A DNA stretch of 38,209 nt from Lysobacterales bacterium (GTDB lineage Bacteria; Pseudomonadota; Gammaproteobacteria; Xanthomonadales; SZUA-36): positions 1-38,209 of the forward strand of contig JAOUCZ010000012.1 in assembly GCA_029859505.1 (NCBI GenBank). Reading direction: 5' to 3'. A model generated the notes under the pieces. It did no database searches, had not been told where the DNA came from, and saw only the letters and a list, made by a program, of their open reading frames with translations. The stretch's first letter is position 1. Each line of letters opens with the position of its first letter. The translations under genes and the position numbers were made by a program. Positions 29,525-38,209 of the stretch are shown in pieces.

Positions 29525-30814
29525 ATGTCCGATCAACGCGTAACCGTCACAGACGAGACTAGTGGCAAAAGCCTTGAATTGCCTATCATCAAAGGTACTG
29601 ATGGTGAGCCCTGTTTGCAGATAAAGGCCTTACCTTCAACATTGGGATATTTCACTTATGATCCGGGATATACAGCTACCGCAAGCTGTACCAGTAAGAT
29701 CACCTTTATTGATGGCGGGAAAGGCATATTACGTTATCGCGGGTACCCGATTGAACAACTGGCAGAGAATAGTTCCTTTCTGGAAGTTGCTTACCTTTTG
29801 CTGGAAGGTGAATTACCTACAGCTGATGAATTCAAAGATTTCCAGCAAGACATCACTTACCACACGATGATTCATGAGAGATTGAAGTCCTTCATCGGCG
29901 GCTTTCATTATGATGCGCACCCGATGGCCATGATGGCCGGTGTCGTGGGTTCGCTGGCCGCGTTTTACCATGACAAGATGGACATGGAGAATCCGGAACA
30001 CCGCATGCTGGCGGCCAAACGCATGATAGCCAAGATGCCTACTATTGCCGCTGCATGTTACCGGCACCACATGGGTTGGCCGACCGCTTATCCGAACAAC
30101 TCGCTGAATTACACAGAGAACTTCCTTGACATGATGTTCTCTGTTCCGACCGAAGAATACAAAGTCAGCAAGGTCGCCGCCAAGGCATTCGATCTGCTGT
30201 TTATATTGCATGCAGATCATGAGCAAAACGCCAGTACGTCTACTGTCAGGTTGGTAGGTTCTACAGGTGCGAATCCATATGCCAGTGTTGCCGCTGGAAT
30301 TTCGGCACTGTGGGGGCCCGCCCATGGTGGTGCCAATGAAGCGGTATTGACCATGCTGGATGAAATTGGAGACGTCTCACGTGTAGGCAAATTCATTGAC
30401 CGGGCTAAAGATAAGAATGACCCGTTCCGGTTGATGGGCTTTGGACACAGGGTTTATAAGAACTTTGATCCCAGGGCGACGCTTATCCGAAAAGCGGCTT
30501 ACGAGGTATTGGAGGAGTTGGGCACCACTGATCCATTGTTGGAACTGGCAATGGAGTTGGAGAGAATTGCATTGCAGGATGACTACTTCATTAGCAAAAA
30601 ACTCTATCCGAATGTCGATTTCTACTCCGGTATTATTTACAAAGCGCTGGGTATTCCAACCAGTATGTTCACGGTCATGTTTGCGATTGCAAGAACAGTC
30701 GGCTGGGTTTCTCAATGGTTGGAGCAGGAAGAAGTGGGAACACCAATTGGCCGCCCGAGACAGGTTTATGCCGGAGCGCCGGAGCGCGACTATATACCGG
30801 TTCAATCACGCTGA
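29525..30814 (+). CDS. gltA: Citrate synthase (type II)
   Basis: 429 aa; [101 protein letters not shown]. Confidence 0.98.
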   Translation: MSDQRVTVTDETSGKSLELPIIKGTDGEPCLQIKALPSTLGYFTYDPGYTATASCTSKITFIDGGKGILRYRGYPIEQLAENSSFLEVAYLLLEGELPTADEFKDFQQDITYHTMIHERLKSFIGGFHYDAHPMAMMAGVVGSLAAFYHDKMDMENPEHRMLAAKRMIAKMPTIAAACYRHHMGWPTAYPNNSLNYTENFLDMMFSVPTEEYKVSKVAAKAFDLLFILHADHEQNASTSTVRLVGSTGANPYASVAAGISALWGPAHGGANEAVLTMLDEIGDVSRVGKFIDRAKDKNDPFRLMGFGHRVYKNFDPRATLIRKAAYEVLEELGTTDPLLELAMELERIALQDDYFISKKLYPNVDFYSGIIYKALGIPTSMFTVMFAIARTVGWVSQWLEQEEVGTPIGRPRQVYAGAPERDYIPVQSR

Positions 30815-30850
30815 TATAGCCCTGGAGCCTTTGGTTAATCCAGCACACTT

Positions 30851-31627
30851 TTAGATGTTTGTGGGTAAGCCAGAGGCCTCCTGACTACCGGCCAGCAGAT
30901 CCTCTACCTCTGACAGGGGTGCCCGTTTTTGCGGGCGCCCGTCTATCGGGCTGGGTGGTGCCTGGCGTAAATCCTTACAACTGAACAAGGCTAGTTCTAC
31001 CTCGACGTCTTCAACATCTGTGACCAATAGCTGTACCAGGCGATGGCTGTCGTTATTCCACCGTATTTTCCGTTGCTCATTTCGGAAAACAACTCCATTG
31101 TCGAGCAGGTGGATTACAACCGCATCGGTTGGATCGTTAAAGACATGCAATGATACCCGTGCGAATTCGTTAGCAGTACCTTCGAGCACCGGCCCCACCA
31201 ATCGCGGACAAAATGCCTCCAGAGAACGCATCACCCTCAATGCAATTTTTCGCACTTTTTCAAGGTGAAGGAAATGCTGACGACCCCCATAAAACCCCTG
31301 GTACGCACGTAACTCGCTTTCAACTTCAGCATTACTGGGCATGCTGGTGCGCATATCTATGCAAAGCCGCTCCGCTGCTTTTTGCTTGGCAGCCCGATAA
31401 TTAAAAAGTGACTGTGTAGACATGATGCGTGCTGCTTCTGCAGCGATGGCCCGGCGTATCTGGCTGACTTTTTTAGTATTGTGATCGGGAAACTTGTCAG
31501 AAACTGTCGTATGGATCCTCTTCCTTAACGGCATCAGATTGATCTCCTTCAATTGCGTCTTCCATTGGAGGAAGACTTCCCATGTCGAATATTTCCATGA
31601 TTGCGTCAGGATTCTCAATCCTGGCAA
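30851..31627 (-). CDS. Conserved hypothetical protein (possibly nucleotidyltransferase-like); start uncertain
   Basis: 258 aa open frame; a conserved-looking core AEAARIMSTQSLFNYRAAKQKAAERL...PRLVGPVLEGTANEFARVSLHVFNDPTDAVVIHLL...PPSPIDGRPQKRAPLSEVEDLL. The N-terminal part overlaps the 3' end of ponA, so the real start is probably downstream. Confidence 0.65.
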   Translation of the reverse strand: MPGLRILTQSWKYSTWEVFLQWKTQLKEINLMPLRKRIHTTVSDKFPDHNTKKVSQIRRAIAAEAARIMSTQSLFNYRAAKQKAAERLCIDMRTSMPSNAEVESELRAYQGFYGGRQHFLHLEKVRKIALRVMRSLEAFCPRLVGPVLEGTANEFARVSLHVFNDPTDAVVIHLLDNGVVFRNEQRKIRWNNDSHRLVQLLVTDVEDVEVELALFSCKDLRQAPPSPIDGRPQKRAPLSEVEDLLAGSQEASGLPTNI

Positions 31628-33299
31628 GTAAGCCCGTTACCGGATCAATCCGCGCCTGGGTTATCCCTTCTGGAATTTCCAGTATCTGGTCCGGAACATC
31701 ATCTAAAGCCACCCGCATATAGTCTATCCAGATTGGCAGGGCTGCCTTACCTCCGACCTCATAGCGGCCCAACGGTTCGTGACTGTCAAAACCCACCCAG
31801 ACAGATGTAACAATCTCATCGTTATAGCCGGAAAACCAGGCGTCCCGCTGCTCATTGGTGGTTCCTGTTTTACCGGCAAGATCGCTACGGCCCAATTCCA
31901 TGGCTTTTTTACCGGTTCCACGCCTGACCACGTCCATCATGATGGATCGAATCAGAAAAGCGTTTTGCTCGGTAATTACCCGTGGGGCTGCTGAAGGCTT
32001 CGCCACCATGTTCTTTGCCTGGAGTTTTTCCTGTTCCTTAATAAGAAGGTTTTCTTCAGCTTCAAGCTGTAAGGGTCTGAAGCTCGGTTCCATTTGCTCT
32101 GCGACTTCGATTTGACCGCTATCTGTTCCTGTGTCGAACTCACACTCTTCGCAAACTATCCGGGGGCTCGCGACAAATCGCACGATACCGTTGGCGTCAA
32201 TTATGTGCTCTATAAAATAGGGGTCGATCAAGTGGCCACCGTTAGCGAACGTTGCATATCCCCTGGCTAAGCTCAATGGCACAAGTGAAGCACTGCCAAG
32301 TGCCATCGACAAATTGCCCGGTAACTCCGCTGGGTCAAATCCGAAGGAACTGATGTAGTTAGATGCATAGGGGATGCCGATCTCTCTTAATAGCCTGATC
32401 GAAACCAGGTTACGGGAATTGACCATGGCCTCACGCAAACGCGTGGGTCCAAAAAACTTCTCGCTAAAGTTTTGTGGCTTCCAGTCTCTTTCCAATTCAG
32501 CGTCACTGAATACAATGGGTGCATCATTAATAACACTTGCGGGAGTTTTGCCCTTAGCCAGTGCTGCCGAATAGATAAATGGCTTGAAGCCTGAACCCGG
32601 TTGACGACGGCTCTGAACGACACGATTAAATTTGCTGCGTGTGTAATCAAAACCGCCGACCAACGCCTTGATGGAGCCATCCCGCGGGCTCAGTGAGATC
32701 AGCAACGCCTCCGGTTCCGGTAGTTGAGCCAGTTCGCGCCGGCCCTCGTCCCGCAGACGAGTGCGGATAATATCGCCAGGCTGTACTACATCGCCCACGC
32801 TTTTGGGCTCAAACCCGATCCGGTCGCGGCTGATAAACTTTCTGGCCCACAGCATATCGTCAAGCGTCAGTGCGATGGTCTGCCCGTCAACCTGATATAC
32901 CAGGGCGATATCTTCATCCACTTCGATGACCAGTCCAGGTGTTAAACCTGCAACTGCTTTATAAGGTCGCAGAATCTCCCCCCAGCTATCCGTGGTCGTG
33001 TTCTCTTGCAGGTCGATTCGCGCTTCAGCACCACGGTATCCATGCCGGTGATCATATTCCTCAAGACCATCTATCACGGCCTGGTTGGCGGTTGTTTGAA
33101 AACTTGAGTTAATGGTCGTGTAAACCTCGAATCCGCCGGTATAAGCGGACTGACCAAATCTGGCCAGCATATCTTTTCTCACCATTTCAGCAAGATAAGG
33201 TGCGGAAACTTCCGTCGTGGCTCCATGATAAAAAGCAGTATTTTTTTCATTTTTTGCCTGTTGATACTCAGGTTCACTAATGAACTCCAATTCCAGCAT
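31497..33299 (-). CDS. mrcA: 3' portion of penicillin-binding protein 1A (transpeptidase part), separated from its 5' part by an apparent 1-nt frameshift
   Basis: 600 aa; SRRQPGSGFKPFIYSAAL, VNSRNLVSIRLLREIG, GKTGTTNEQRDAWFSGYN; begins MLELEFISEPEYQQA, which continues the upstream fragment's YVLG. Confidence 0.93.
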   Translation of the reverse strand: MLELEFISEPEYQQAKNEKNTAFYHGATTEVSAPYLAEMVRKDMLARFGQSAYTGGFEVYTTINSSFQTTANQAVIDGLEEYDHRHGYRGAEARIDLQENTTTDSWGEILRPYKAVAGLTPGLVIEVDEDIALVYQVDGQTIALTLDDMLWARKFISRDRIGFEPKSVGDVVQPGDIIRTRLRDEGRRELAQLPEPEALLISLSPRDGSIKALVGGFDYTRSKFNRVVQSRRQPGSGFKPFIYSAALAKGKTPASVINDAPIVFSDAELERDWKPQNFSEKFFGPTRLREAMVNSRNLVSIRLLREIGIPYASNYISSFGFDPAELPGNLSMALGSASLVPLSLARGYATFANGGHLIDPYFIEHIIDANGIVRFVASPRIVCEECEFDTGTDSGQIEVAEQMEPSFRPLQLEAEENLLIKEQEKLQAKNMVAKPSAAPRVITEQNAFLIRSIMMDVVRRGTGKKAMELGRSDLAGKTGTTNEQRDAWFSGYNDEIVTSVWVGFDSHEPLGRYEVGGKAALPIWIDYMRVALDDVPDQILEIPEGITQARIDPVTGLLARIENPDAIMEIFDMGSLPPMEDAIEGDQSDAVKEEDPYDSF

Positions 33300-33985
33300 A
33301 CGCCCAGGACATAATTCCTGCGGTCCATGGCGCGATCGGGAGAGGTGATCGGGTTAATTCTGGATGGTGCTTTGGGGAGCGCGGCGAGCATGGCGCATTG
33401 GGCCAGGCTTAGTTCGTTTACAGGCTTGCCATAATAGACATCCGCCGCAGCGCCAACACCATAAGCCCGATGGCCGAGAAGAATTTTGTTCAGGTAAAGC
33501 TCAAGAATCTCATCCTTTGACAGTTTGTCTTCAATTTTGAGTGCAAGAAATATTTCCTTGATCTTCCGTGTATAGGTTTTTTCAAGAGTAAGGAAAAAAT
33601 TTCGTGCCAGTTGCTGGGTGATTGTACTTCCGCCTACCGACTTCTCTCCTGTTGTTATCAGGGTCCAAACGGCACGGGTAATTCCCTGGTAATCAACACC
33701 CGGATGAACCCTGAATCGGGCATCCTCACCGGCGATAAAAGCGTTTGTCAGATACAGGGGCATTTCCTCGATCTGAACCGGAATTCGACGCTTTTCCCCA
33801 AAAACACTGATTAATTTGGCATCGGATGTGTAAACTCGTAAGGGTGTTTGTAGTTGCACATCACGCAGTGTTTCAACGTCCGGAAGGTCTTTTGAAACAA
33901 TAAGATACGTGACAAGAAGCGTGGTCATCCCCAAAATAAATGCGACGAGCAGAATGCGAAAAATTAAACGAAGTACTTTTTTCAA
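33179..33985 (-). CDS. mrcA: 5' portion of penicillin-binding protein 1A (TM + glycosyltransferase GT51); frame lost near 33301
   Basis: 268 aa; FIAGEDARFRVHPGVDYQGITRAVW, GGSTITQQLARNFFLTLEKTYTRKIKEIFLALKIE, YLNKILLGHRAYGVGAAADVYYGK; becomes unrelated (VCWNWSSLVNL...) after YVLG. Confidence 0.93.
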   Translation of the reverse strand: MKKVLRLIFRILLVAFILGMTTLLVTYLIVSKDLPDVETLRDVQLQTPLRVYTSDAKLISVFGEKRRIPVQIEEMPLYLTNAFIAGEDARFRVHPGVDYQGITRAVWTLITTGEKSVGGSTITQQLARNFFLTLEKTYTRKIKEIFLALKIEDKLSKDEILELYLNKILLGHRAYGVGAAADVYYGKPVNELSLAQCAMLAALPKAPSRINPITSPDRAMDRRNYVLGVCWNWSSLVNLSINRQKMKKILLFIMEPRRKFPHLILLKW

Positions 33986-34223
33986 AACGGTATCCTGCTA
34001 TGATTAGGTCTGTGACAAGGAATTTTAGTTGATAAATCCTCCTCCGGATAGCAGGAGAAGGGACAGAAAAATGAAACGCCGCATCGGTCAGGGAAGTAAC
34101 CGGTTATGACGAGTGTTGACAATTCGCTTTTCCAGTCGTTCCCTAATGTTTGTTCTCAAACAACCTTTTGCACAGGCATATCTGACTAATATTCGAAAAT
34201 ACCGCTGTGGTGTTTGAGTATTT

Positions 34224-35354
34224 GTGAGTTTTCTGTTAAAAACAACTATAAGAAGTCTCAGTAAACCATTGGCAAGGAAAAGGAATGGGGGAGTCTTGAA
34301 ACTGTTTGGAAAAAAAACAGATCCAGTTATAGGACTGGATATTGGCTCGACAAGTGTGCGTCTGCTGCAATTGTCCAGTCATGGGTCCGGATATCGGATT
34401 GACCACTTTGCTGTAGAGCCTCTCGGCGAAGGCGTGGTGGTTGATAAGGCTGTACAGGACGTTGAAGCCATCTCGAACGCCATTTCTCGTGCGATCAAGA
34501 CGTCGGGCACTCGTGCCAAGTCCTGCGCCATAGCGGTTTCCGGTTCGGCCGTATTCACCAAGACAATCAGTCTGCCGTCAGATTTGGCAGAAGCTGATAT
34601 TGAAAGTCAGGTGCAAATCGAGGCCAATCAATATATCCCTTACCCGCTTAATGAGGTCAGCCTTGATTTTGAAGTGCTGGGGCCTTCGGCGCGCAATGCG
34701 GATCTGATTGATATTCTGCTCGCAGCAAGTAAGAGTGAGAACGTCGAAAGCCGGCAGGATGCTATTGATGCTGCAGGTTTGAAAACAAAAGTTGTCGACG
34801 TCGAGGCTTTCGCGATAGCAAACGCATTCGAACTGATACGAAAACGCGATGGTGTAAACCGTAGTGAGGCTGTCGGATTGTTTGATATCGGTTATGACCT
34901 GACCACATTACTGGTGATCAAGGGTAACCAGGTGATCTATACACGTGATCATCCATTTGGCGGGCATCAGTTACTGGAAGAAACCCAGCGTCGTTACGAC
35001 ATGACTGCGGAACAAGCTGGCTTTTTTGAGCGCAACGAGCAAGCGCCGGACGATTTTGAAGAAGAAGTTCTGGAACCATTCCAATTGAACGTCGTTCACC
35101 AGATCAGCCGTGCATTGCAGTTTTACGCCTCGAGTAACGAATATTCCAACATTGGTACGATTTACCTTTCCGGCGGCACCGCATCACTTAGAGGTCTGGC
35201 ACCCATGGTTCAGCAGGAACTTGGGATGACAACGCGGATCGCCGATCCTGTTTCCGGCATGGATATCGCACAGAATGTGGCTGTAACCGCGATTAAGCGC
35301 AATGCCAATAATCTGATGATCGCCATGGGCTTGGCTTTGAGAGGGTTTGACTGA
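34224..35354 (+). CDS. pilM: Type IV pilus inner membrane/assembly protein PilM
   Basis: FGKKTDPVIGLDIGSTSVRLLQLSSHGSGYRIDHFAVEPLGEGVV...; actin-like ATPase. The true start may be the TTG/GTG region near 34295 rather than ATG 34224. Confidence 0.95.
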   Translation: MSFLLKTTIRSLSKPLARKRNGGVLKLFGKKTDPVIGLDIGSTSVRLLQLSSHGSGYRIDHFAVEPLGEGVVVDKAVQDVEAISNAISRAIKTSGTRAKSCAIAVSGSAVFTKTISLPSDLAEADIESQVQIEANQYIPYPLNEVSLDFEVLGPSARNADLIDILLAASKSENVESRQDAIDAAGLKTKVVDVEAFAIANAFELIRKRDGVNRSEAVGLFDIGYDLTTLLVIKGNQVIYTRDHPFGGHQLLEETQRRYDMTAEQAGFFERNEQAPDDFEEEVLEPFQLNVVHQISRALQFYASSNEYSNIGTIYLSGGTASLRGLAPMVQQELGMTTRIADPVSGMDIAQNVAVTAIKRNANNLMIAMGLALRGFD

Positions 35355-35959
35355 TGGCCAGAATTAATTTATTGCCATGGCGGGAAGAAAAACGCAGGGA
35401 ACGGCAACGACAGTTCATGTCTTCCTTACTTCTGACGGCTATTTTGGGTGTCGTACTGGTATTTTTCGCCGGTTTCGTTTTTGACCAGAAAATTTCGCAT
35501 CAGCAATCCAGAAATGAAATGGTTCAGAGAGAAATCAAGGCGCTGGAAATTCGGATAAAGAGAATCGAAGAACTTGAGCGGACACGGGCACGCCTGATTT
35601 CACGTAAACAGGTTATCGAACGCTTGCAGGCCAGTCGCTCCACGACCGTGGAGTTGATGGATAAGCTGGCAAAAACGATTCCTGTTGGTGTAACCCTGAC
35701 GACCATTCAGCAACAGGGCAAAAACCTCGCGCTGATTGGTACCAGTCAATCCAATGCGAGGGTGTCGGCCTATCTGAGGCAATTGGAAAAAAATGATTTG
35801 TTCCTTAGTCCTCAGTTGGATTACGTGCGAACGGCATCTAATCCCGTTACCGCCACTGAACCTTATCAGTTCAGTATCAAGGTTCAGTTACGCCCACCAA
35901 AATCTGCGGATGAAGAAGATGGTTTTGATGATCCGGATGGTCAGGGAGGTACAGCATGA
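35354..35959 (+). CDS. pilN: Type IV pilus assembly protein PilN
   Basis: MARINLLPWREEKRRERQRQFMSSLLLTAILGVVLVFFAGFVFDQKI; between pilM and pilO. Confidence 0.96.
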   Translation: MARINLLPWREEKRRERQRQFMSSLLLTAILGVVLVFFAGFVFDQKISHQQSRNEMVQREIKALEIRIKRIEELERTRARLISRKQVIERLQASRSTTVELMDKLAKTIPVGVTLTTIQQQGKNLALIGTSQSNARVSAYLRQLEKNDLFLSPQLDYVRTASNPVTATEPYQFSIKVQLRPPKSADEEDGFDDPDGQGGTA

Positions 35960-36600
35960 TTATCCAAGACCTCAGGGACGTCGACTTTTCGGATATTGGC
36001 GCTGCAACAACCGCGGTTAAGTCTATCTTGCTTTCAGTTTTGTTAATTCTGTTACTTGTCGCAGGCTACTTTCTCTTGATTGACGATAAGAAGGTTGAAT
36101 TGGAGCAGTCCCGACAACAGGAGCTGGTGTTACTGGCTGATTTTGAATTCAAGCAGCAAAAAGCAGCCAACCTGGAAGCTTATGAACAGCAGTTGGTAGA
36201 TATGCAGGAACTGCTGGAAACCATGTTCAGGCAACTGCCAAACAAAACAGAGATGGATAAGCTGCTGGTAGATGTTTCCCAGACTGCCCTGGCAGCGGGA
36301 ATTGACGTACAGCTGTTCGAACCACAAGCGGAAGCTTTTCAGGACTTTTATGCAGAGCGTCCGATCAGTGTCAGGATGTTGGGTGATTATCATGAGTTCG
36401 GAGATTTTGTCAGCGGCGTTGCGGCGCTGCCCCGGGTTGTGATTTTGACAATGCATGACATCTCATTGAAACGCGCTGGGTCAGGTCAAAGTCGTTTCGG
36501 TGACTCGGAAGGGCGACTGATTTTGGAAGGCCGGGTCAAGACCTATCGTTATGTAGATGAAGATGAAGTTGCTCAGAGAGCGGCGGAGCAAGCACCATGA
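35956..36600 (+). CDS. pilO: Type IV pilus assembly protein PilO
   Basis: 214 aa; single TM then coiled coil and LLETMFRQLPNKTEMDKLLVDVSQTALAAGIDVQLFEPQ; 4-nt overlap with pilN. Confidence 0.95.
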   Translation: MIIQDLRDVDFSDIGAATTAVKSILLSVLLILLLVAGYFLLIDDKKVELEQSRQQELVLLADFEFKQQKAANLEAYEQQLVDMQELLETMFRQLPNKTEMDKLLVDVSQTALAAGIDVQLFEPQAEAFQDFYAERPISVRMLGDYHEFGDFVSGVAALPRVVILTMHDISLKRAGSGQSRFGDSEGRLILEGRVKTYRYVDEDEVAQRAAEQAP

Positions 36601-37136
36601 AACGTATTGGCAAACAGATTCGACATGTTGCCGGCATGGTTTTGGTCGCTGCACTTCTGGTTGGGTGCAGTGAAAGCATGAGTGACCTGGAACAGTATAT
36701 TGCTTCAGTTAAAGCAAGACCGGCTGATCCGATTTCACCAATTCCACCGGTTAAAACATACACACCTTATGAATATGAAGGGATGATAGGCCGCGATCCG
36801 TTCCTCCAGTCGATATCCGAAGGCAGTGATGATGTTCGCGCCTCGAGAGGTACCGGGCCTAGACCGGATTTTGAAAGGTCTAAAGAATACCTTGAGCGTT
36901 ATGAGCTTGATACCTTGTCAATGGTCGGGACGTTTAGCAACGATGAATCTTACTGGGCTTTGGTGCGTGATCCTGAAGGGGTCATTCACCGCGTACCGGT
37001 TGGAAACTACATTGGCAAGAACCATGGCCAAGTGGTCAATATTAGTAGTACAGAAGTAAATTTGAGTGAACTGATTTCGGATGGCGCGGATGGCTGGCTT
37101 GTCAGGGAAGCTTCCATCGCTTTGGGTGAGGGATAA
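36597..37136 (+). CDS. pilP: Type IV pilus assembly lipoprotein PilP
   Basis: 179 aa; lipobox VAALLVGCSE, YEYEGMIGRDPF, LDTLSMVGTFSNDESYWALVRDPEGVIHRVPVGNYIGKNHGQVVNI. Confidence 0.96.
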   Translation: MKRIGKQIRHVAGMVLVAALLVGCSESMSDLEQYIASVKARPADPISPIPPVKTYTPYEYEGMIGRDPFLQSISEGSDDVRASRGTGPRPDFERSKEYLERYELDTLSMVGTFSNDESYWALVRDPEGVIHRVPVGNYIGKNHGQVVNISSTEVNLSELISDGADGWLVREASIALGEG

Positions 37137-37177
37137 TCCGCTTAGCGCATGGAAAGCGCGACTTTGAGGGTACAGCC

Positions 37178-38209
37178 ATGCACAGCAAAAAGGATATTAC
37201 ATTGAAAGGGATACTGACCGGTATGTGGGGACAGTTTATGGATAGCAGAAGGACTGGAATTCATTTGGGTTTGGGCTTGGCTTTGTTGTTATTGCCCGCT
37301 TTATCAGCATGGGCATCAAGTGATGTTACAGCGGCGGATTACAGCAGTAATGCGGAAGGTGATGTGGTGATCACATTGTCAACCGATGGCGATGATCCGA
37401 ATGTCAGCGTGTTTGCGACGGAAAGCCCGGCGCGAATTATTCTGGATTTGGCAGATACAAGCAGTCAGGTTGATGCGAGTCCTGTCACTGTCGGTATCGG
37501 ACCGGTGCAGAAGTTCACAACACTGGCGGCCGGTGGCCGAACCCGGGTTATGGTGGATCTATCCAAACTCGCAACCTACGACTACCAGTCAGGAAATGGC
37601 CAGGTTGTTTTGACAATAGCCGGGAACGGTGAGGGCTCTACCGCACCACGCAGTAGTAGTGGTACCGCGAAGTTTACGGTTGAGAACATTGATTTCCGGC
37701 GTGGTGGAGATGGTCAAAGCAAGGTGATTATCAGTCTCGATCAGGACAGCTCAAACATATCGGTCAATTCTCGCGAAGGCGGTTTATCAATCGACGTTTT
37801 TGATACCCATCTGCCGGATGAGTTGAATCAGAGACTTGATGTTGTGGATTTTGCAACACCTGTACAAATTATTGATTCAGAAGAATTAGGCAGTGCTGTT
37901 CGGGTTGAACTGGAAGTAGCCGGTCTTTATGAGCACATGGCATATCAACAAGATAATGACTGGATCATTGAAGTCTCGGAACTCAAGGCGGCACAGATAG
38001 ACGCGTCCAAGGAGATCGTTGAGTTTTACCAGGAGAAAGAATACGAAGGCGCCAGGGTAACTTTCAACTTCCAGGACATACCGGTACGTTCCGTACTGCA
38101 GTTGATAGCCGATGTCTCAAATCTCAATATCGTTGTTGCTGACAATGTGAGTGGCAACCTGACACTCAGACTGACCAATGTGCCCTGGGACCAGGCGCTG
38201 GATATTGTA
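37178..38209 (+). CDS. pilQ: Type IV pilus secretin PilQ, N-terminal part (AMIN domains, secretin N domain), truncated by window end
   Basis: Own translation from ATG 37178: MHSKKDITLKGILTGMWGQFMDSRRTGIHLGLGLALLLLPALSAWASSDVTAADYS...VTFNFQDIPVRSVLQLIADVSNLNIVVADNVSGNLTLRLTNVPWDQALDIV; open to the window edge, so absent from the ORF track. Confidence 0.94.
   Translation, partial: MHSKKDITLKGILTGMWGQFMDSRRTGIHLGLGLALLLLPALSAWASSDVTAADYSSNAEGDVVITLSTDGDDPNVSVFATESPARIILDLADTSSQVDASPVTVGIGPVQKFTTLAAGGRTRVMVDLSKLATYDYQSGNGQVVLTIAGNGEGSTAPRSSSGTAKFTVENIDFRRGGDGQSKVIISLDQDSSNISVNSREGGLSIDVFDTHLPDELNQRLDVVDFATPVQIIDSEELGSAVRVELEVAGLYEHMAYQQDNDWIIEVSELKAAQIDASKEIVEFYQEKEYEGARVTFNFQDIPVRSVLQLIADVSNLNIVVADNVSGNLTLRLTNVPWDQALDIV

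Noticed and set aside
30918-30941. Strong hairpin GGGTGCCCG-tttttg-CGGGCGCCC within the 3' part of the conserved hypothetical gene
   Set aside because: Lies within coding sequence (encodes DGRPQKRAP) and is not followed by a T-tract on either strand; may only be composition, though it could affect read-through from gltA.
34147-34162. TGTTTG-TTCT-CAAACA hairpin upstream of pilM
   Set aside because: Short AT-rich 6-bp stem with a weak T-run; insufficient to call a terminator or operator.

Overview
The window reads as a gammaproteobacterial chromosome segment that is mostly housekeeping and type IV pilus genes. From left to right: the 3' end of a bioA-like gene and rsmE; a Pil-Chp chemosensory cluster on the minus strand (pilG, pilI, pilJ, chpA, chpC-like); gshB, a tonB-like gene, yqgE/algH and ruvX/yqgF; an orphan LytTR response regulator; yifB/comM; a P-II gene (glnK/glnB) tightly followed by a beta-hydroxyacid dehydrogenase; and a membrane TPR protein. 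These are followed by recG, ridA, spoT, rpoZ, gmk and yicC (minus strand); rph, rdgB and hemW (plus); type B L31; gltA; a conserved hypothetical protein; ponA/mrcA (PBP1A, minus, split by an apparent 1-nt frameshift); and pilMNOPQ (plus, pilQ truncated by the window end). The most unusual non-coding signal is a ~288-bp element at 27583-27870 that fills the rdgB-hemW gap. It has 32-bp imperfect terminal inverted repeats (28/32), two internal stem arms, and a perfect 13-nt complementarity between the two arm loops. This could be a MITE-like or structured repeat, or an RNA with a kissing-loop architecture. Other points of interest are the ponA frameshift, the EEV tandem-repeat linker in ChpA, the reduced Pil-Chp gene set, and a structured convergent intergenic region at 13042-13345. 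All calls come from reading the sequence and the supplied ORF translations; no database search was run.
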